From positions 1,838,001 to 1,902,000 of the forward strand of contig NZ_CP091430.1 of NCBI RefSeq assembly GCF_024734895.1: a stretch of 64,000 nt of DNA. Reading direction: 5' to 3'. Each line of letters opens with the position of its first letter. Positions within the stretch are counted from its first letter, which is position 1. The notes beneath the pieces are model-generated. The model was not told the DNA's origin and searched no databases. It saw only the letters and a program-made list of their open reading frames with translations. Position numbers and translations under genes: made by a program. Shown in pieces: positions 34,946-48,156 of the stretch. The stretch comes from Paenibacillus spongiae (GTDB taxonomy: Bacteria; Bacillota; Bacilli; Paenibacillales; Paenibacillaceae).

Positions 34946-36166
34946 TTACGCTTTTGCCGAAGCGGCAGCGGTTTGCGCGATTTCAATGAGCTGCTCGATT
35001 GAGCTGGCTTGGCGGTTTAGCTTAATGAGCGATTTGCCGATTGCCAGGGCGGATCGCTGAGCCCGTTCCCGAACTGCGGCGTCTTCGATCTGATCGATGT
35101 CCGCCACATGCGCAAGTCCGACAATGCGGCGAACCATCTTGCAGCCTGCATAACCGATCGTATCCCGCAAGAGGCGCAGCATATAGTCGTCCTTGTATCC
35201 GGGCGGGGTCATGGCCATACGGTCTTTGCCGTGCTCGTCCCATAAAGCGCGGAACTTGGCATCGAATTTGGTCCAGACCTCGCGCACGGTTTCCAGCAAA
35301 TAATGGCGGTAGTCTTGGGCCGCCGCCTCGTTCTTGTCCCAGCCTTCGCGAGCAGCGTAGTTCAGCAGCAGGTTCGCAATAACCGCTCCGATATCGAAGC
35401 CCATCGGGCCGTAATAAGCAAATTCAGGATCGATCACTTTCGTGGATTCGGGTGTAATGAAGATGCTGCCGGTATGAAGGTCGCCGTGCAGCAGCGCCTG
35501 CGCTTGCGTCAGAAACTTCTCGCGGAGAAGCGCCACCTCGTAGTGCAGCTGCTCATCGTTCCAAAGCGCCTGCGCCTCGTCTTGAATCGCGTTCTCGAAG
35601 CTGTTATTTGCCGCGTTGGTGTAAGGGTCGTCGAAGATAAGGTCCTCCGTGATCTTGCACAGCTCCGGATTGATGAAGCGGCCGACATTCAGCTTCTTCT
35701 CCTGCTGATTCATGCCCAGATCGGACGTAAAGAACAGCGTTTGTGCGATAAACGTGGATATATGCTCGCCAAACAGCGGATAGCGTCCGCCCTCGATAAG
35801 TCCGCGGCGCATGATAACGTGGTCGCTCAAATCCTCCATAACCGTCAAGGCGAGATCCGCGTTGTATTGGTATACTTGCGGTACTAGTCCGGGCGCCAGC
35901 TTCCCTTCCAGCATAAGCGCCTCGCTCTCGATGCGGGCACGGTCCAGCGTAAGCGGCCACGATTCGCCTACAACCTTGGCATAAGGCAGTGCTTGCTTCA
36001 TGATCAGGCTTCGACCGCTAACCGGGTCGCTGATGTGGAATACCAGGTTTAAGTTGCCGTCGCCGATTTCGCGGCAGTTCAAGGGCCCGGATCCCGGAAA
36101 AAAGCCTTCTAAGGATCGGGCGATTTCAATCGCTTCTTCTTCGTTTAATGGATGATAAGCAGACAC
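34946..36166 (-). CDS. mtnK: S-methyl-5-thioribose kinase
   Basis: This 406-residue kinase phosphorylates methylthioribose with ATP in methionine salvage. The kinase-like fold shows the Brenner loop [12 protein letters not shown] and the metal-binding [15 protein letters not shown]. The frame is open well upstream, but the sequence there is not MtnK-like. GTG at 36166, after GGAGGTGG, gives [16 protein letters not shown], a typical N-terminus. No S-box fold is evident in the roughly 145 bases before the gene, although Bacillus mtnKA is S-box controlled. Confidence 0.92.
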   Translation of the reverse strand: MSAYHPLNEEEAIEIARSLEGFFPGSGPLNCREIGDGNLNLVFHISDPVSGRSLIMKQALPYAKVVGESWPLTLDRARIESEALMLEGKLAPGLVPQVYQYNADLALTVMEDLSDHVIMRRGLIEGGRYPLFGEHISTFIAQTLFFTSDLGMNQQEKKLNVGRFINPELCKITEDLIFDDPYTNAANNSFENAIQDEAQALWNDEQLHYEVALLREKFLTQAQALLHGDLHTGSIFITPESTKVIDPEFAYYGPMGFDIGAVIANLLLNYAAREGWDKNEAAAQDYRHYLLETVREVWTKFDAKFRALWDEHGKDRMAMTPPGYKDDYMLRLLRDTIGYAGCKMVRRIVGLAHVADIDQIEDAAVRERAQRSALAIGKSLIKLNRQASSIEQLIEIAQTAAASAKA

Positions 36167-36233
36167 TGCTTGTCCACCTCCAATATGGGGTAATAGATAA
36201 GGGCCTTCGCGCGTACGTGTGACCTTTTTAACA

Positions 36234-36280
36234 AGTATAGCGAATTCTTTTTCGCGTTGGAATACCTCGTTTGGTACAAT
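36234..36280. promoter_or_regulatory. Divergent promoters for mtnKA (minus) and the DUF1802 gene (plus)
   Basis: On the minus strand TTCCAA (36262-36257) and TATACT (36239-36234) are separated by 17 bases and face mtnK. On the plus strand TACAAT at 36275-36280 lies 33 bases before the DUF1802 start, with only a poor -35. Confidence 0.5.
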
Positions 36281-36312
36281 GAAAGGAAACAAGCGGACTG
36301 CGAGGGAAGAAA

Positions 36313-36900
36313 ATGACCGATTTGAACGAAGCAATCGCGCTAAAAGAGTGGGCGGTCGCAGTCGATGCGCTGACCGAAGGCAAGCAGATTCTCGTGCTTC
36401 GCAAAGGCGGCATCGCGGAGGAAACGCGCGACTTTCGATTAGTCAGCCCGCGCTTCTATTTATTGCCTGCCTATGAGCATCAGAAGCCGGAGCTGCTTAA
36501 GGAGGAGCATCGCGGCGGCATATCAAGGACGCTCGAGCGGTGGGACCCGCAAGCGGGAACGGTACAGCTCCGTGCATACGCCGAAGCCGTGGACGATATC
36601 GAAATCCACGACCAGACTAAGCTTGACAAAATAAGGGAATACCATATTTGGACGGACACGTTCGCCGAGGAACGGTTAAGATGGAGAAGGACGAAGCCTC
36701 TTCACCTGCTGCTGCTGCGGGTTGGCATTCTGGCAAATCCGATTGAGATTCCGATGAGAGAAGCCTACAGCGGCTGCAAGTCATGGGTTCAAATCGAAGA
36801 AGGCGTCTCGATGCCGGAGACGCGGCCCGTGCTGGAGGATCAAGAATTTAACGCCCGCGTGAACGAAATTCGAAGCGCTCTTAAAGTGATGAAGGTGTGA
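36313..36900 (+). CDS. DUF1802 family protein
   Basis: This 195-residue soluble protein matches DUF1802, a family of unknown function. Visible phrases are ALKEWAVAVDALTEGKQILV, LRKGGIAEETRDF and FYLLPAYEHQ, and LWLLLLR-like LHLLLLRV further on. The start ATG follows GAGGGAAG. It is divergent from mtnK and monocistronic, with the SUF promoter following. Confidence 0.8.
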   Translation: MTDLNEAIALKEWAVAVDALTEGKQILVLRKGGIAEETRDFRLVSPRFYLLPAYEHQKPELLKEEHRGGISRTLERWDPQAGTVQLRAYAEAVDDIEIHDQTKLDKIREYHIWTDTFAEERLRWRRTKPLHLLLLRVGILANPIEIPMREAYSGCKSWVQIEEGVSMPETRPVLEDQEFNARVNEIRSALKVMKV

Positions 36901-36924
36901 CGTTTCCTCACTTGGGGAGAGGTG

Positions 36925-36987
36925 TTGATTGCTTTATATAGGGATTCATATTAAAATGATTATTGAGAATCAATGAGAATCATTTTA
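36925..36987 (+). promoter_or_regulatory. SUF operon promoter with overlapping Fur-box-like palindrome
   Basis: TTGATT (36925-36930) and TATTAA (36949-36954) with an 18-base spacer form a promoter 96 bases before sufC. TAAAATGATT (36952-36961) and AATCATTTTA (36978-36987) are exact inverted repeats, and TGAGAATCA occurs between and within them, like overlapping Fur boxes (TGATAATNATTATCA type). A repressor bound here would cover the -10 box and start site. Iron control through Fur is inference; PerR uses similar sequences. Confidence 0.6.
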
Positions 36988-37049
36988 GAATAATTATAAA
37001 TGGAATCCTCGCATAGAGAGACATCCGAATACGGAGGGAGCAGTATAAC

Positions 37050-37829
37050 ATGGCAACGCAGTTTGTGATAGACGGCTTGAAAGCTGCAATCGAGAATAAA
37101 GAAATTTTGAAGGGGATCAACCTTGAAATTAAAGGCGGCGAAGTCCACGCGATTATGGGACCGAACGGAACGGGCAAGAGTACGCTCGCGTCGGCGTTAA
37201 TGGGGCACCCCAAATATGAAGTAACGGACGGTAAGGTCACGCTGGACGGGGAGGATGTTCTCGATATGGCGACGGATGAGCGGGCTCGCGCAGGACTGTT
37301 CCTGGCGATGCAATATCCGAGTGAAATTGCCGGCGTAACGAATTCCGATTTCCTGCGCAGCGCGATCAACGCGCGCCGCGAGGAAGGGAAGGAAATTTCG
37401 CTCATTAAGTTTATCCGCCAGATGGAAGGCAAGATGAAGGAGCTGGAGATGAACCCCGAGTTCGCTCACCGTTATTTGAACGAAGGCTTCTCCGGCGGCG
37501 AGAAGAAACGCAACGAAATCTTGCAGATGATGCTGCTGGAACCGAAGATCGTCGTTCTGGACGAAATCGACTCCGGCCTTGACATCGACGCGCTGAAAAT
37601 TGTCGCAGCAGGCGTCAATTCGATGCGCTCCGAGGACCGCGGATTCTTGATCATTACGCACTATCAGCGTCTTCTGGACTACATTAAGCCGGATTTTGTA
37701 CATGTTATGATGCAGGGCCGTATCGTTAAATCGGGCGGACCGGAGCTTGCCGAGCGTCTGGAGAGCGAAGGCTACGATTGGGTTAAAGATGAACTGGGGA
37801 TCGTCGACGAAACGGTTGGCCAGGTTTAG
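37050..37829 (+). CDS. sufC: Fe-S cluster assembly ATPase SufC
   Basis: This 259-residue ABC-type ATPase powers the SufBCD scaffold that builds iron-sulfur clusters in the cytosol. Walker A is GPNGTGKST, the signature is [11 protein letters not shown] and Walker B is [12 protein letters not shown]. The length is normal for the family. It is the first gene of sufCDSUB, the standard Firmicute order, and starts at ATG 37050 after GGAGGGAG. Confidence 0.96.
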   Translation: MATQFVIDGLKAAIENKEILKGINLEIKGGEVHAIMGPNGTGKSTLASALMGHPKYEVTDGKVTLDGEDVLDMATDERARAGLFLAMQYPSEIAGVTNSDFLRSAINARREEGKEISLIKFIRQMEGKMKELEMNPEFAHRYLNEGFSGGEKKRNEILQMMLLEPKIVVLDEIDSGLDIDALKIVAAGVNSMRSEDRGFLIITHYQRLLDYIKPDFVHVMMQGRIVKSGGPELAERLESEGYDWVKDELGIVDETVGQV

Positions 37830-37848
37830 CGGAGGGGGAGCATTGACT

Positions 37849-40794
<2,946 letters not shown>

Positions 40795-40844
40795 TATAAC
40801 GGCAGGGCACAACTGGGTGCGCTGCCGAAAGGGAGGCTATATCA

Positions 40845-42242
40845 ATGGCTAAACAAATGCCCGATTTATCCGAATACCAGTATGGGTTTCGCGACGAGCA
40901 TAAAGCTATTTTTCAATCCGGTAAAGGTCTGACCCCGGAGATCGTACGTACGATCTCCGAGATGAAGAACGAGCCGCAATGGATGCTCGACTTCCGCCTG
41001 AAGTCGCTGGAGCAGTTCTTCAAGATGCCGATGCCCCGTTGGGGAGGCAATATGGACGATCTGGATTTCAACGACATCCAGTACTACGTCAAGCCTTCGG
41101 AGAAGCAAGGCAAGACATGGGAAGAAGTGCCGTCTGAAATTAAAGAGACGTTCGATAAGCTGGGTATTCCGGAGGCCGAGCAGAAATTCCTTGCCGGCGT
41201 CTCCGCGCAGTACGAATCCGAAGTGGTTTACCACAGCATGCAGGAGGATCTCGAGAAGCAGGGCGTTATCTTCACGGATACGGACACCGCGCTGCGCGAA
41301 TATCCGGAGATCTTCCGCGAGCACTTCGGCTCTGTCGTACCGCCGTCTGATAACAAGTTCGCTGCACTGAACAGCGCAGTTTGGTCGGGAGGCAGCTTCA
41401 TCTACGTCCCTAAAGGCGTAAAATGCGAAATTCCGCTGCAGGCTTACTTCCGGATCAACTCCGAGAACATGGGACAATTTGAGCGCACGCTCATTATTGC
41501 GGACGAGGACAGCTTCGTGCATTATGTCGAGGGCTGCACGGCGCCTGTCTACAGCACGAACTCGCTGCACAGCGCGGTTGTCGAAATCATCGTCAAGAAG
41601 AATGCGCGCGCGCGTTATACGACGATTCAAAACTGGGCGCCGAACATTTATAACCTCGTTACGAAACGCGCGGTGGCCGAAGAGAATGCGACGATGGAAT
41701 GGGTGGACGGCAACATCGGCTCCAAGCTGACCATGAAATATCCAGCCGTCATTCTGAAAGGCCGCGGAGCGAAGGGCATGGTACTCTCCATCGCCGTTGC
41801 CGGCAAGGGGCAGCATCAGGACGCAGGCGCGAAGATGTACCATTTGGCGCCGGAGACGACGTCTACGATCGTTTCGAAGTCGATCAGCAAGCATGGCGGC
41901 AAAGTGACGTACCGCGGCCTCGCTTCGTTCGGACGCAATTCGGAAGGCTCCAAGGCGAACATCAAATGCGATACGCTTATTCTGGATAACCAGTCCACTT
42001 CCGATACGATTCCGTATAACGAAATTCTGAACGACAACATTACGCTTGAGCATGAAGCGACCGTCTCCAAAGTTTCCGAGGACCAGCTCTTCTACCTGAT
42101 GAGCCGCGGCCTTACGGAAGCGGAAGCGACGCAGATGATCGTTATGGGCTTTATCGAGCCGTTCACGAAAGAGCTTCCGATGGAATATGCGGTAGAGATG
42201 AACCGGCTGATCAAGTTCGAGATGGAAGGAAGCATCGGTTAA
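40845..42242 (+). CDS. sufB: Fe-S cluster assembly protein SufB
   Basis: This 465-residue protein is the main scaffold subunit on which the cluster forms. The block [12 protein letters not shown] contains the conserved Cys, and [24 protein letters not shown] and [18 protein letters not shown] are typical. The start follows GGGAGG. It ends the operon and is followed by two terminators. Confidence 0.96.
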   Translation: MAKQMPDLSEYQYGFRDEHKAIFQSGKGLTPEIVRTISEMKNEPQWMLDFRLKSLEQFFKMPMPRWGGNMDDLDFNDIQYYVKPSEKQGKTWEEVPSEIKETFDKLGIPEAEQKFLAGVSAQYESEVVYHSMQEDLEKQGVIFTDTDTALREYPEIFREHFGSVVPPSDNKFAALNSAVWSGGSFIYVPKGVKCEIPLQAYFRINSENMGQFERTLIIADEDSFVHYVEGCTAPVYSTNSLHSAVVEIIVKKNARARYTTIQNWAPNIYNLVTKRAVAEENATMEWVDGNIGSKLTMKYPAVILKGRGAKGMVLSIAVAGKGQHQDAGAKMYHLAPETTSTIVSKSISKHGGKVTYRGLASFGRNSEGSKANIKCDTLILDNQSTSDTIPYNEILNDNITLEHEATVSKVSEDQLFYLMSRGLTEAEATQMIVMGFIEPFTKELPMEYAVEMNRLIKFEMEGSIG

Positions 42243-42293
42243 TCCTAGGCGTATAGAGTGAGGGCGTCGTCCTCAATCTTAGTAGTAACATGT

Positions 42294-42358
42294 AAATACG
42301 TGTCTGCAGTGACTTTCACGCTTGCGTGGTCAAGTCGCTCGGACACGTATTTTTTTAT
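42294..42358 (+). terminator. Terminator after sufB containing a nested hairpin element
   Basis: AAATACGTGTC (42294-42304) pairs with GACACGTATTT (42342-42352) and runs into a T tract. Between the arms is GACTTTCACGCTTGCGTG...AAGTC, which can fold on its own and recurs near 43869. Confidence 0.75.
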
Positions 42359-42422
42359 TTTGCACCGGCCTCAAGCAGATGGATAACGGCTCCAATTGAG
42401 CCGGATGATCAAGAGGAACAAT

Positions 42423-42457
42423 AAAAGGCACTCACGTATCTACGAGGGTGCCTTTTT
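42423..42457 (+). terminator. Second terminator downstream of sufB
   Basis: AAAAGGCACTC pairs with AGGGTGCCTTTTT around TACG sequences, with a following T run. It lies between convergent sufB and the phosphotransferase-like gene and could also serve the latter. Confidence 0.7.
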
Positions 42458-42558
42458 GTTTTGGCTCCAGTTGAGACTAAGCGCAGGAATGTCATATTGG
42501 TAGGATGTGCCGTGTTGATGCTAATAGTGAAAGTATCCCTAGCGATATAAATTGGCGT

Positions 42559-43737
42559 TTATCGGAAGGCTGGGTAGAAAGGCTGAGTTGAAGGCACGTG
42601 CGGCCAGCGTGCACGGAGGGCATCGCTGACAGATGCGAGCCAGGAGGCAAGGGGCTGCAGGCTGCGGGATTGCTGTGAACAGTTCACGGTAATATCGATG
42701 GTGTCGAGGAGCTGTCCCCGTCTAGAAAAACCTATCGGGTGAGGGACATCTCCCTGATCCAGTTTGGGCAGCCGCACCATGCGTACAATCGTCCAGGCAG
42801 CACAAGCCACAGTAAGTCCATGTTCAAACTTCGCCGGATCGAGTACGCCAGGGCAGGAACGGGCCATCTCTTTCCTGTAAGCGTCTTCGGCTCTTCGGGC
42901 GACATGTTCAGGCAGACGGGACCAGCACCCGCAGGCCGGGAATGGAAAACGCAGAGCGGCTGCGTCTAGCAGCGTATGGCGAAAGGAAGCGTGCTCGAAA
43001 TCGAATAAGCGCAGGCCATTCTCTGTCATTCTGCAGTTCGCTGGACAGGTATCTCCATTGGAGAAGGCGAGGAAGGGACCAGGCTCAGACAGGACATGAA
43101 GCAGCTCGTCGATATCGGAATGGATAGCAAGGGGAGCCGGCAAGAAAGGAGAATTAGCCATGATCTCCTGGAGGGAAGACCACATGCGCTCAATGCCCAA
43201 GCCGAGGATACTGACCCGATCAAAGGCGGAGTCAGTCTTCTCATCTCTGCTTCTCAGCTGGTAGTACTTCACGGCATGACCGGCGGTAGCTGCATGCATG
43301 CGGCCTAGTGCTTCAGCGAACGCAACGAGTCCATCCGCGGCGGCGGAGGAATCGCTGCCCATGAGCAGATCCTCCAGAGAAGGGCCGTTACCAAGGTCCT
43401 CCATAACAAGAATGCCGGCTTCGTCGTCAGCGGCGAGAAATTGCGGCCCGATAGTGCTGCCAATGGAGGTCAAGAACTCCAAAGCCGCCGTTTCATTATG
43501 AAACCGGAACAGCTCGCTGCGTCCATGCGCCGCAAGGCGGCGCAGCTTAACAATGACCGAAGCTGGCAGGGTGCTATTATCGGCTTCGATGAGGCATCGT
43601 ACGACCCAGGGATACGTCTCGAACTGACCTGACCAGCCCGCACTGACCGGCTCGCTCCGTATGATGCGGACAGGGGTTCCAGCCAGCGGACTCAACAGTC
43701 TGGTTACTTGCTTCTGGACGGCGTCCGGAAGGCTCAT
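42559..43737 (-). CDS. Aminoglycoside phosphotransferase-like kinase (APH fold)
   Basis: This 392-residue protein has an APH/choline-kinase-like fold. An N-lobe with VIVKLRRL and VMEDLGNGPSLEDLL precedes FSNGDTCPANC, equivalent to the Brenner loop HGDxxxxN, and LFDFEHASF, equivalent to the metal-binding DFE. The usual His before Gly-Asp is Asn here, while the catalytic Asp and the metal Asn are kept. The substrate is unknown: it may be a small metabolite rather than a drug. It is a lone minus-strand gene flanked by two related hairpin elements. Confidence 0.75.
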   Translation of the reverse strand: MSLPDAVQKQVTRLLSPLAGTPVRIIRSEPVSAGWSGQFETYPWVVRCLIEADNSTLPASVIVKLRRLAAHGRSELFRFHNETAALEFLTSIGSTIGPQFLAADDEAGILVMEDLGNGPSLEDLLMGSDSSAAADGLVAFAEALGRMHAATAGHAVKYYQLRSRDEKTDSAFDRVSILGLGIERMWSSLQEIMANSPFLPAPLAIHSDIDELLHVLSEPGPFLAFSNGDTCPANCRMTENGLRLFDFEHASFRHTLLDAAALRFPFPACGCWSRLPEHVARRAEDAYRKEMARSCPGVLDPAKFEHGLTVACAAWTIVRMVRLPKLDQGDVPHPIGFSRRGQLLDTIDITVNCSQQSRSLQPLASWLASVSDALRARWPHVPSTQPFYPAFR

Positions 43738-44130
43738 CGCTTACGACCTCCTATGTACATCAATAAGGCTGCGCGACGACGACCAAAATACGATCGCTGA
43801 CGTCAGCGTACTCACCTCATTAATCTTAAACGTAATCTATCGTGATTTCTATATATTTTTGAGGTCCTGCGACTTTCACGCTCGCAAGCCTGAGTCGCGC
43901 TGACACTATTTATTGGCCCGGCTTTATAGGGGAATGGAGACACCAATTAATGTAAATTTATAATGATCTATTTGTGAATAAAATATGATTGTTATGTGAG
44001 GAAGTATTGAACAAACAATGGCTAACTGGTGATAAATGATTATTATACTACTAATCATAGTTTATATGTTGTAGCATAGCTGTAAGCTGCCAGCTAGCCC
44101 CAATTAGAGAGGAAGGTGAACGGAACGGAT
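43738..44130. other. Intergenic region between the phosphotransferase gene and qox
   Basis: A hairpin element at 43868-43910 (GCGACT paired with AGTCGC around TTTCACGCTCGC) resembles the one inside 42294-42358. Further right, ATGATTA (44036-44042) and TAATCAT (44052-44058) are inverted repeats around TATACT at 44044-44049, a possible -10 box of the qox operon. No good -35 is seen. The inverted repeat is a possible regulator site. Confidence 0.4.
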
Positions 44131-45102
44131 ATGTTAAAAAATGTAAAATTATGGATTATTGTATTGATTAGTATAGCATCACTATTGGTCATCACAGTAT
44201 TGGCTCTTCGAAGCGACCTCATCATATTGGATCCTAAGGGACCGGTTGGTGCCCTTCAAAAGGATCTGATTATGTATTCCATTTACTTTATGCTTGCTAT
44301 CCTTGTCGTTGTTTTTGTTTTGTTTGCTTATATGGTTATTAAGTATCGTGAGCACAGCAAAAATAATAGCAATGATTATAAACCGGATATGCATGGCAGC
44401 ACGAAGCTGGAAATTATTTGGACGCTCATTCCGATCATTATCGTAACCGCACTATCGATTCCCAATGCCAAGGCTCTCTATGAATTGAAGGAACCGCCGA
44501 AATCAACGGTCGATAAAGAGCCGATTGTCATTCATGCTACTGCAGCGGATTGGAAATGGATATTCAGTTATCCGGAGGAAAATATCGAAACCGTTAATTA
44601 CGTCAATGTTCCTGAAGATCACCCCATTCTCTTCAAAGTAACTGCTGCAGACTCTATGGCTTCCTTCTGGGTTCCGCAAATCGGCGGCCAAATTTACGGG
44701 ATGCCGGGGATGGTCAACGATTTATATTTGCAGGCCGATGAGCCGGGAGAGTATAAAGGCCGGAACTCGAACTTTACCGGTTTAGGCATGACGCATCAAC
44801 AGTTTAAGTTTGTTGCATTAGAAGAAAAGGAGTATCAGGATTGGGTGAAAGATACGCAGCAGAACGCGCCTAAATTAGCCGAAGAAACCTATGAAAAGCT
44901 AATGCTTCCTGACAACGTTGACGAAATGTCATTTTCTTCGACCCATCTGGAGTTTGTCGATCATGGCCAAAATTCCGAATATGCCATGAACATTCGCGCG
45001 AAATATGGGGTTGAAGTAAAAGGGATTAAAGTGAAAGCAAATGGCAATGAAGGCGAAAGTGATGTGGAGGTCTCCAATCACGGATCTCACTCAAGCCATT
45101 AA
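44131..45102 (+). CDS. qoxA: Cytochrome aa3 quinol oxidase subunit II
   Basis: This 323-residue protein is subunit II of the terminal quinol oxidase. After two N-terminal membrane segments the outside cupredoxin-like domain shows [32 protein letters not shown] and [14 protein letters not shown]. The CuA ligands of cytochrome c oxidases are absent, as expected for a quinol oxidase. Unlike Bacillus QoxA I see no lipobox cysteine in the N-terminal signal. The start is uncertain: ATG 44131 or GTG 44116. Confidence 0.9.
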   Translation: MLKNVKLWIIVLISIASLLVITVLALRSDLIILDPKGPVGALQKDLIMYSIYFMLAILVVVFVLFAYMVIKYREHSKNNSNDYKPDMHGSTKLEIIWTLIPIIIVTALSIPNAKALYELKEPPKSTVDKEPIVIHATAADWKWIFSYPEENIETVNYVNVPEDHPILFKVTAADSMASFWVPQIGGQIYGMPGMVNDLYLQADEPGEYKGRNSNFTGLGMTHQQFKFVALEEKEYQDWVKDTQQNAPKLAEETYEKLMLPDNVDEMSFSSTHLEFVDHGQNSEYAMNIRAKYGVEVKGIKVKANGNEGESDVEVSNHGSHSSH

Positions 45103-45119
45103 GAGGGGAGGAACGGCAG

Positions 45120-47081
45120 ATGTTTGAGTTTATAAAGGAGCATTTAATTCTAGATGATCCATTGATTCTCGGAGCGAATATTTCCATTGCGCTTACCGTA
45201 ATTGGCATTGTATTTGCTCTTACCTACCTGAAGAAGTGGAAATGGCTTTGGACCGAGTGGATCACATCCGTCGATCATAAAAAAATTGGAATCATGTACA
45301 TCATTGCTGCATTATTGATGCTTTTCCGTGGCGGTTTCGATGCATTATTAATGAGAGCGCAATTAACAGTGCCTAATAACGAACTGTTGACACCTCAGCA
45401 CTATAATGAAATTTTTACAACACACGGTACGATCATGATTCTATTCATGGCGATGCCGTTTCTGCTTGGGTTAATGAACGTCGTTATTCCTCTGCAAATC
45501 GGAGCAAGAGATGTGGCATTTCCGTATTTGAATAACTTAAGCTTTTGGTCTTTCTTCTTTGGCGCCATTCTTTTTAACGTATCATTCGTATTTGGCGGGT
45601 CGCCGGATGCCGGTTGGACAAACTATGCTCCATTGGCCATTGAAGGAAGTCCCGGGCCGGGAATCAATTATTACTTGCTCGGTTTACAGATTTCAGGGAT
45701 TGGGACGCTGCTGACGGGGATAAACTTTGTTGTAACGATTTTCAAAATGCGTGCACCTGGCATGACATTACTGCGTATGCCGATGTTCACATGGACATCG
45801 TTAATCACCTCGTTTATCATCGTCTTTGCGTTTCCGATCTTAACCGTTTCATTGGCATTAATGACCTTTGACAGATTATTCGGAACGCATTTCTTTACAC
45901 TGACTGACGGCGGTAATCCGATGCTCTGGTCGAACCTGTTCTGGCTCTGGGGACATCCGGAGGTCTATATCGTTATTCTGCCTGCATTCGGGATCTTCTC
46001 GGAGATTATTTCAACATTCGCCAGAAAAACATTGTTCGGCCATAAGTCGATGATTATTTCTCTAGTTGTCATCTCGCTGCTAAGCTTCCTTGTTTGGGTC
46101 CACCATTTCTTTACAATGGGAGGAAGCGCAGCGTTGAACAATGTGTTCTCCATTACGACGATGGCTATTGCCATACCGACGGGGATTAAAATCTTTAACT
46201 GGTTAGGCACGCTATACAAAAGCCGAATCCAATTTTCAACACCGATGATGTGGGCGCTTGCGTTTATTCCGACGTTCGTCATCGGGGGAGTAACAGGCGT
46301 TATGCTTGGAATGGCAGCAGCAGACTTCCAATATCATAACAACTACTTCCTTGTTGCTCACTTCCACTACACCTTAATTGCCGGAGTCGTATTCGCTTGC
46401 TTCGCAGGCTTTGAATACTGGTATCCAAAAATGTTTGGACATAAATTGAATGAGCGGTTTGGAAAATTGGCGTTCTGGTTTTTTGCGATTGGATTTAATG
46501 TCTGCTTCTTACCGCAGTTTTTATTAGGATTTGCAGGTATGCCAAGACGAGTGTACACGTACCTTCCGGAAGATGGCTGGACAGCATTGAATGTTGTTTC
46601 TACCATCGGTGCTATTGGTATGGGGATTGGCTTTATGATCGTGGTTTACAACGTATTATATAGCATGCGTCATGCGAAGAGAGAGACGACGGGCGATCCG
46701 TGGAACGGACGCACGCTGGAATGGGCAACCGCAACTGCGATGCCTCCGCATTACAACTTCGCGGTCGTTCCTGAAGTGAAAGGCATCGATGCTTTTTGGG
46801 AGATCAAACAGGCGAACAATGCCGTTAAGAAAGAAAACATCGAATATAAGCCGATTCATATGCCTAGTAATGCGTCAACCCCATTTGTCATGTCCGTGCT
46901 CTTCTTTGTTGCAGGCTTCGGATTAGTGTTTGAACTATGGTGGATGGCCATACTCGGCGGGATCGGTATCCTTGCTTGCCTGGTCCTGCGTTCACTTCGT
47001 TCGCACCGGGAAGACGAAGGATATTATGTCAGTGTGGATGAAATAAAAAAACGGGAACAACCGATTCAGAGGGAGGCGTGA
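45120..47081 (+). CDS. qoxB: Cytochrome aa3 quinol oxidase subunit I
   Basis: This 653-residue, many-segment membrane protein holds the low-spin heme and the heme-copper centre where oxygen is reduced. Heme and CuB ligands are visible: [27 protein letters not shown] and AHFHYTLI. It follows qoxA by 17 bases with a GAGGGGAGG ribosome site, and qoxC follows 4 bases later. Confidence 0.96.
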   Translation: MFEFIKEHLILDDPLILGANISIALTVIGIVFALTYLKKWKWLWTEWITSVDHKKIGIMYIIAALLMLFRGGFDALLMRAQLTVPNNELLTPQHYNEIFTTHGTIMILFMAMPFLLGLMNVVIPLQIGARDVAFPYLNNLSFWSFFFGAILFNVSFVFGGSPDAGWTNYAPLAIEGSPGPGINYYLLGLQISGIGTLLTGINFVVTIFKMRAPGMTLLRMPMFTWTSLITSFIIVFAFPILTVSLALMTFDRLFGTHFFTLTDGGNPMLWSNLFWLWGHPEVYIVILPAFGIFSEIISTFARKTLFGHKSMIISLVVISLLSFLVWVHHFFTMGGSAALNNVFSITTMAIAIPTGIKIFNWLGTLYKSRIQFSTPMMWALAFIPTFVIGGVTGVMLGMAAADFQYHNNYFLVAHFHYTLIAGVVFACFAGFEYWYPKMFGHKLNERFGKLAFWFFAIGFNVCFLPQFLLGFAGMPRRVYTYLPEDGWTALNVVSTIGAIGMGIGFMIVVYNVLYSMRHAKRETTGDPWNGRTLEWATATAMPPHYNFAVVPEVKGIDAFWEIKQANNAVKKENIEYKPIHMPSNASTPFVMSVLFFVAGFGLVFELWWMAILGGIGILACLVLRSLRSHREDEGYYVSVDEIKKREQPIQREA

Positions 47082-47085
47082 ATTT

Positions 47086-47700
47086 ATGGCACAAGTAAAC
47101 CATAAAACCAATCCTAACACGCCCTTGGAATATCAGTCTGACACGGGCAGACTTAACATATTTGGATTCTGGATTTTCCTTGGGGCGGAAGTTGCTTTGT
47201 TCGCGACTTTATTTGCGGCTTATTTTGCCCTTAAGGACGGCACAGCCGGCGGCCCGCTGCCGGGTGATGTATTTGACTTAAACAACACGATCGTCATGAC
47301 ATTAATTTTGCTGTTCAGTAGCTTCACGTCCGGTTTGGCGATTAATGAAATGAGAAGAAACAACGTTAAATCCATGATGGTTTGGCTAGTCATTACATTA
47401 TTATTCGGTCTGGCCTTTCTATATATGGAAATCGAAGAATTCATTCACTTAGTGAATGAAGGTGCTGCGCTGGGTACGAATGCCTTCTGGTCGTCTTTCT
47501 ACTTGCTGACTGGAACACATGGGCTTCACGTATCGCTAGGTATTGGATGGATCATCTTAATTATGTTGCAAGTACAACAAAGAGGTTTAACACCTGATAC
47601 GGCTAAAAAGGTATTTGTCTCCAGTCTATACTGGCACTTTTTGGACTTTGTATGGATCTTCGTCTTTACAGGTGTTTACCTATTGGGGATGGTGGGATAA
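47086..47700 (+). CDS. qoxC: Cytochrome aa3 quinol oxidase subunit III
   Basis: This 204-residue membrane protein has five hydrophobic segments and the subunit III phrases FGFWIFLGAEVALFATLF, LTGTHGLHVSLGIGWI and YWHFLDFVWIFVF. It supports the assembly and proton supply of subunit I. Its stop codon shares one base with the qoxD start. Confidence 0.95.
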   Translation: MAQVNHKTNPNTPLEYQSDTGRLNIFGFWIFLGAEVALFATLFAAYFALKDGTAGGPLPGDVFDLNNTIVMTLILLFSSFTSGLAINEMRRNNVKSMMVWLVITLLFGLAFLYMEIEEFIHLVNEGAALGTNAFWSSFYLLTGTHGLHVSLGIGWIILIMLQVQQRGLTPDTAKKVFVSSLYWHFLDFVWIFVFTGVYLLGMVG

Positions 47701-48002
47701 TGGAAAACCAAACAGTGAAACGCAATTCTTTTCCATGGTCGCAGGTCATCGGTTTCCTCTTGTCCGTAGCGTTAACTTTCGCAGCCGTTTGGATCGGTAT
47801 TCGTACGGAATTACCGTATGGCACGATTGCTATTCTAGTTTTTGTCCTAGCGTTTATCCAAGCAGCGATTCAGCTGTTTATGTTTATGCATATATCCGAA
47901 GGTGAAAACGGAATTTGGCAGATCGGCAAGATGCTTTCCGCTGCTTTTATCGCACTCGTTATCGTTCTGGGAAGTGTGTGGACATTGAACTCCATGCATT
48001 AG
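47700..48002 (+). CDS. qoxD: Cytochrome aa3 quinol oxidase subunit IV
   Basis: This 100-residue protein has three membrane segments and the subunit IV phrases FPWSQVIGFLLSVALT and AIQLFMFMHISEGENG. ATG 47700 overlaps the qoxC stop (TAATG), indicating coupling. It completes the four-gene qox operon, which is followed by a terminator at 48095. Confidence 0.94.
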   Translation: MENQTVKRNSFPWSQVIGFLLSVALTFAAVWIGIRTELPYGTIAILVFVLAFIQAAIQLFMFMHISEGENGIWQIGKMLSAAFIALVIVLGSVWTLNSMH

Positions 48003-48094
48003 AAAGAAGAAGATTACCGCGGATGCAGCAATGGAAATTCGAAAGGACACGGATAAGGGTGTCATAACGCTCGGCGATACTCAGTGTGTTGGAG

Positions 48095-48145
48095 CAAGCG
48101 GAAGAGGTAAAGCCATCAGACGGCTCCTCTTCCGCTTGTTTTTGT
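48095..48145 (+). terminator. qox operon terminator
   Basis: The arms 48095-48107 and 48126-48138 form a 13-bp perfect stem (CAAGCGGAAGAGG), followed by TTTTTGTT. It lies 93 bases after qoxD. Confidence 0.85.
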
Positions 48146-48156
48146 TGGGGCATGCT

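Noticed and set aside
40866..42053. 395-codon open frame on the minus strand
   Set aside because: It is antisense to sufB, which is beyond doubt. No ribosome site is seen.
48031..48150. N-terminal part of the open frame ending at 48501
   Set aside because: It is the qox terminator hairpin read as protein and has no ribosome site.
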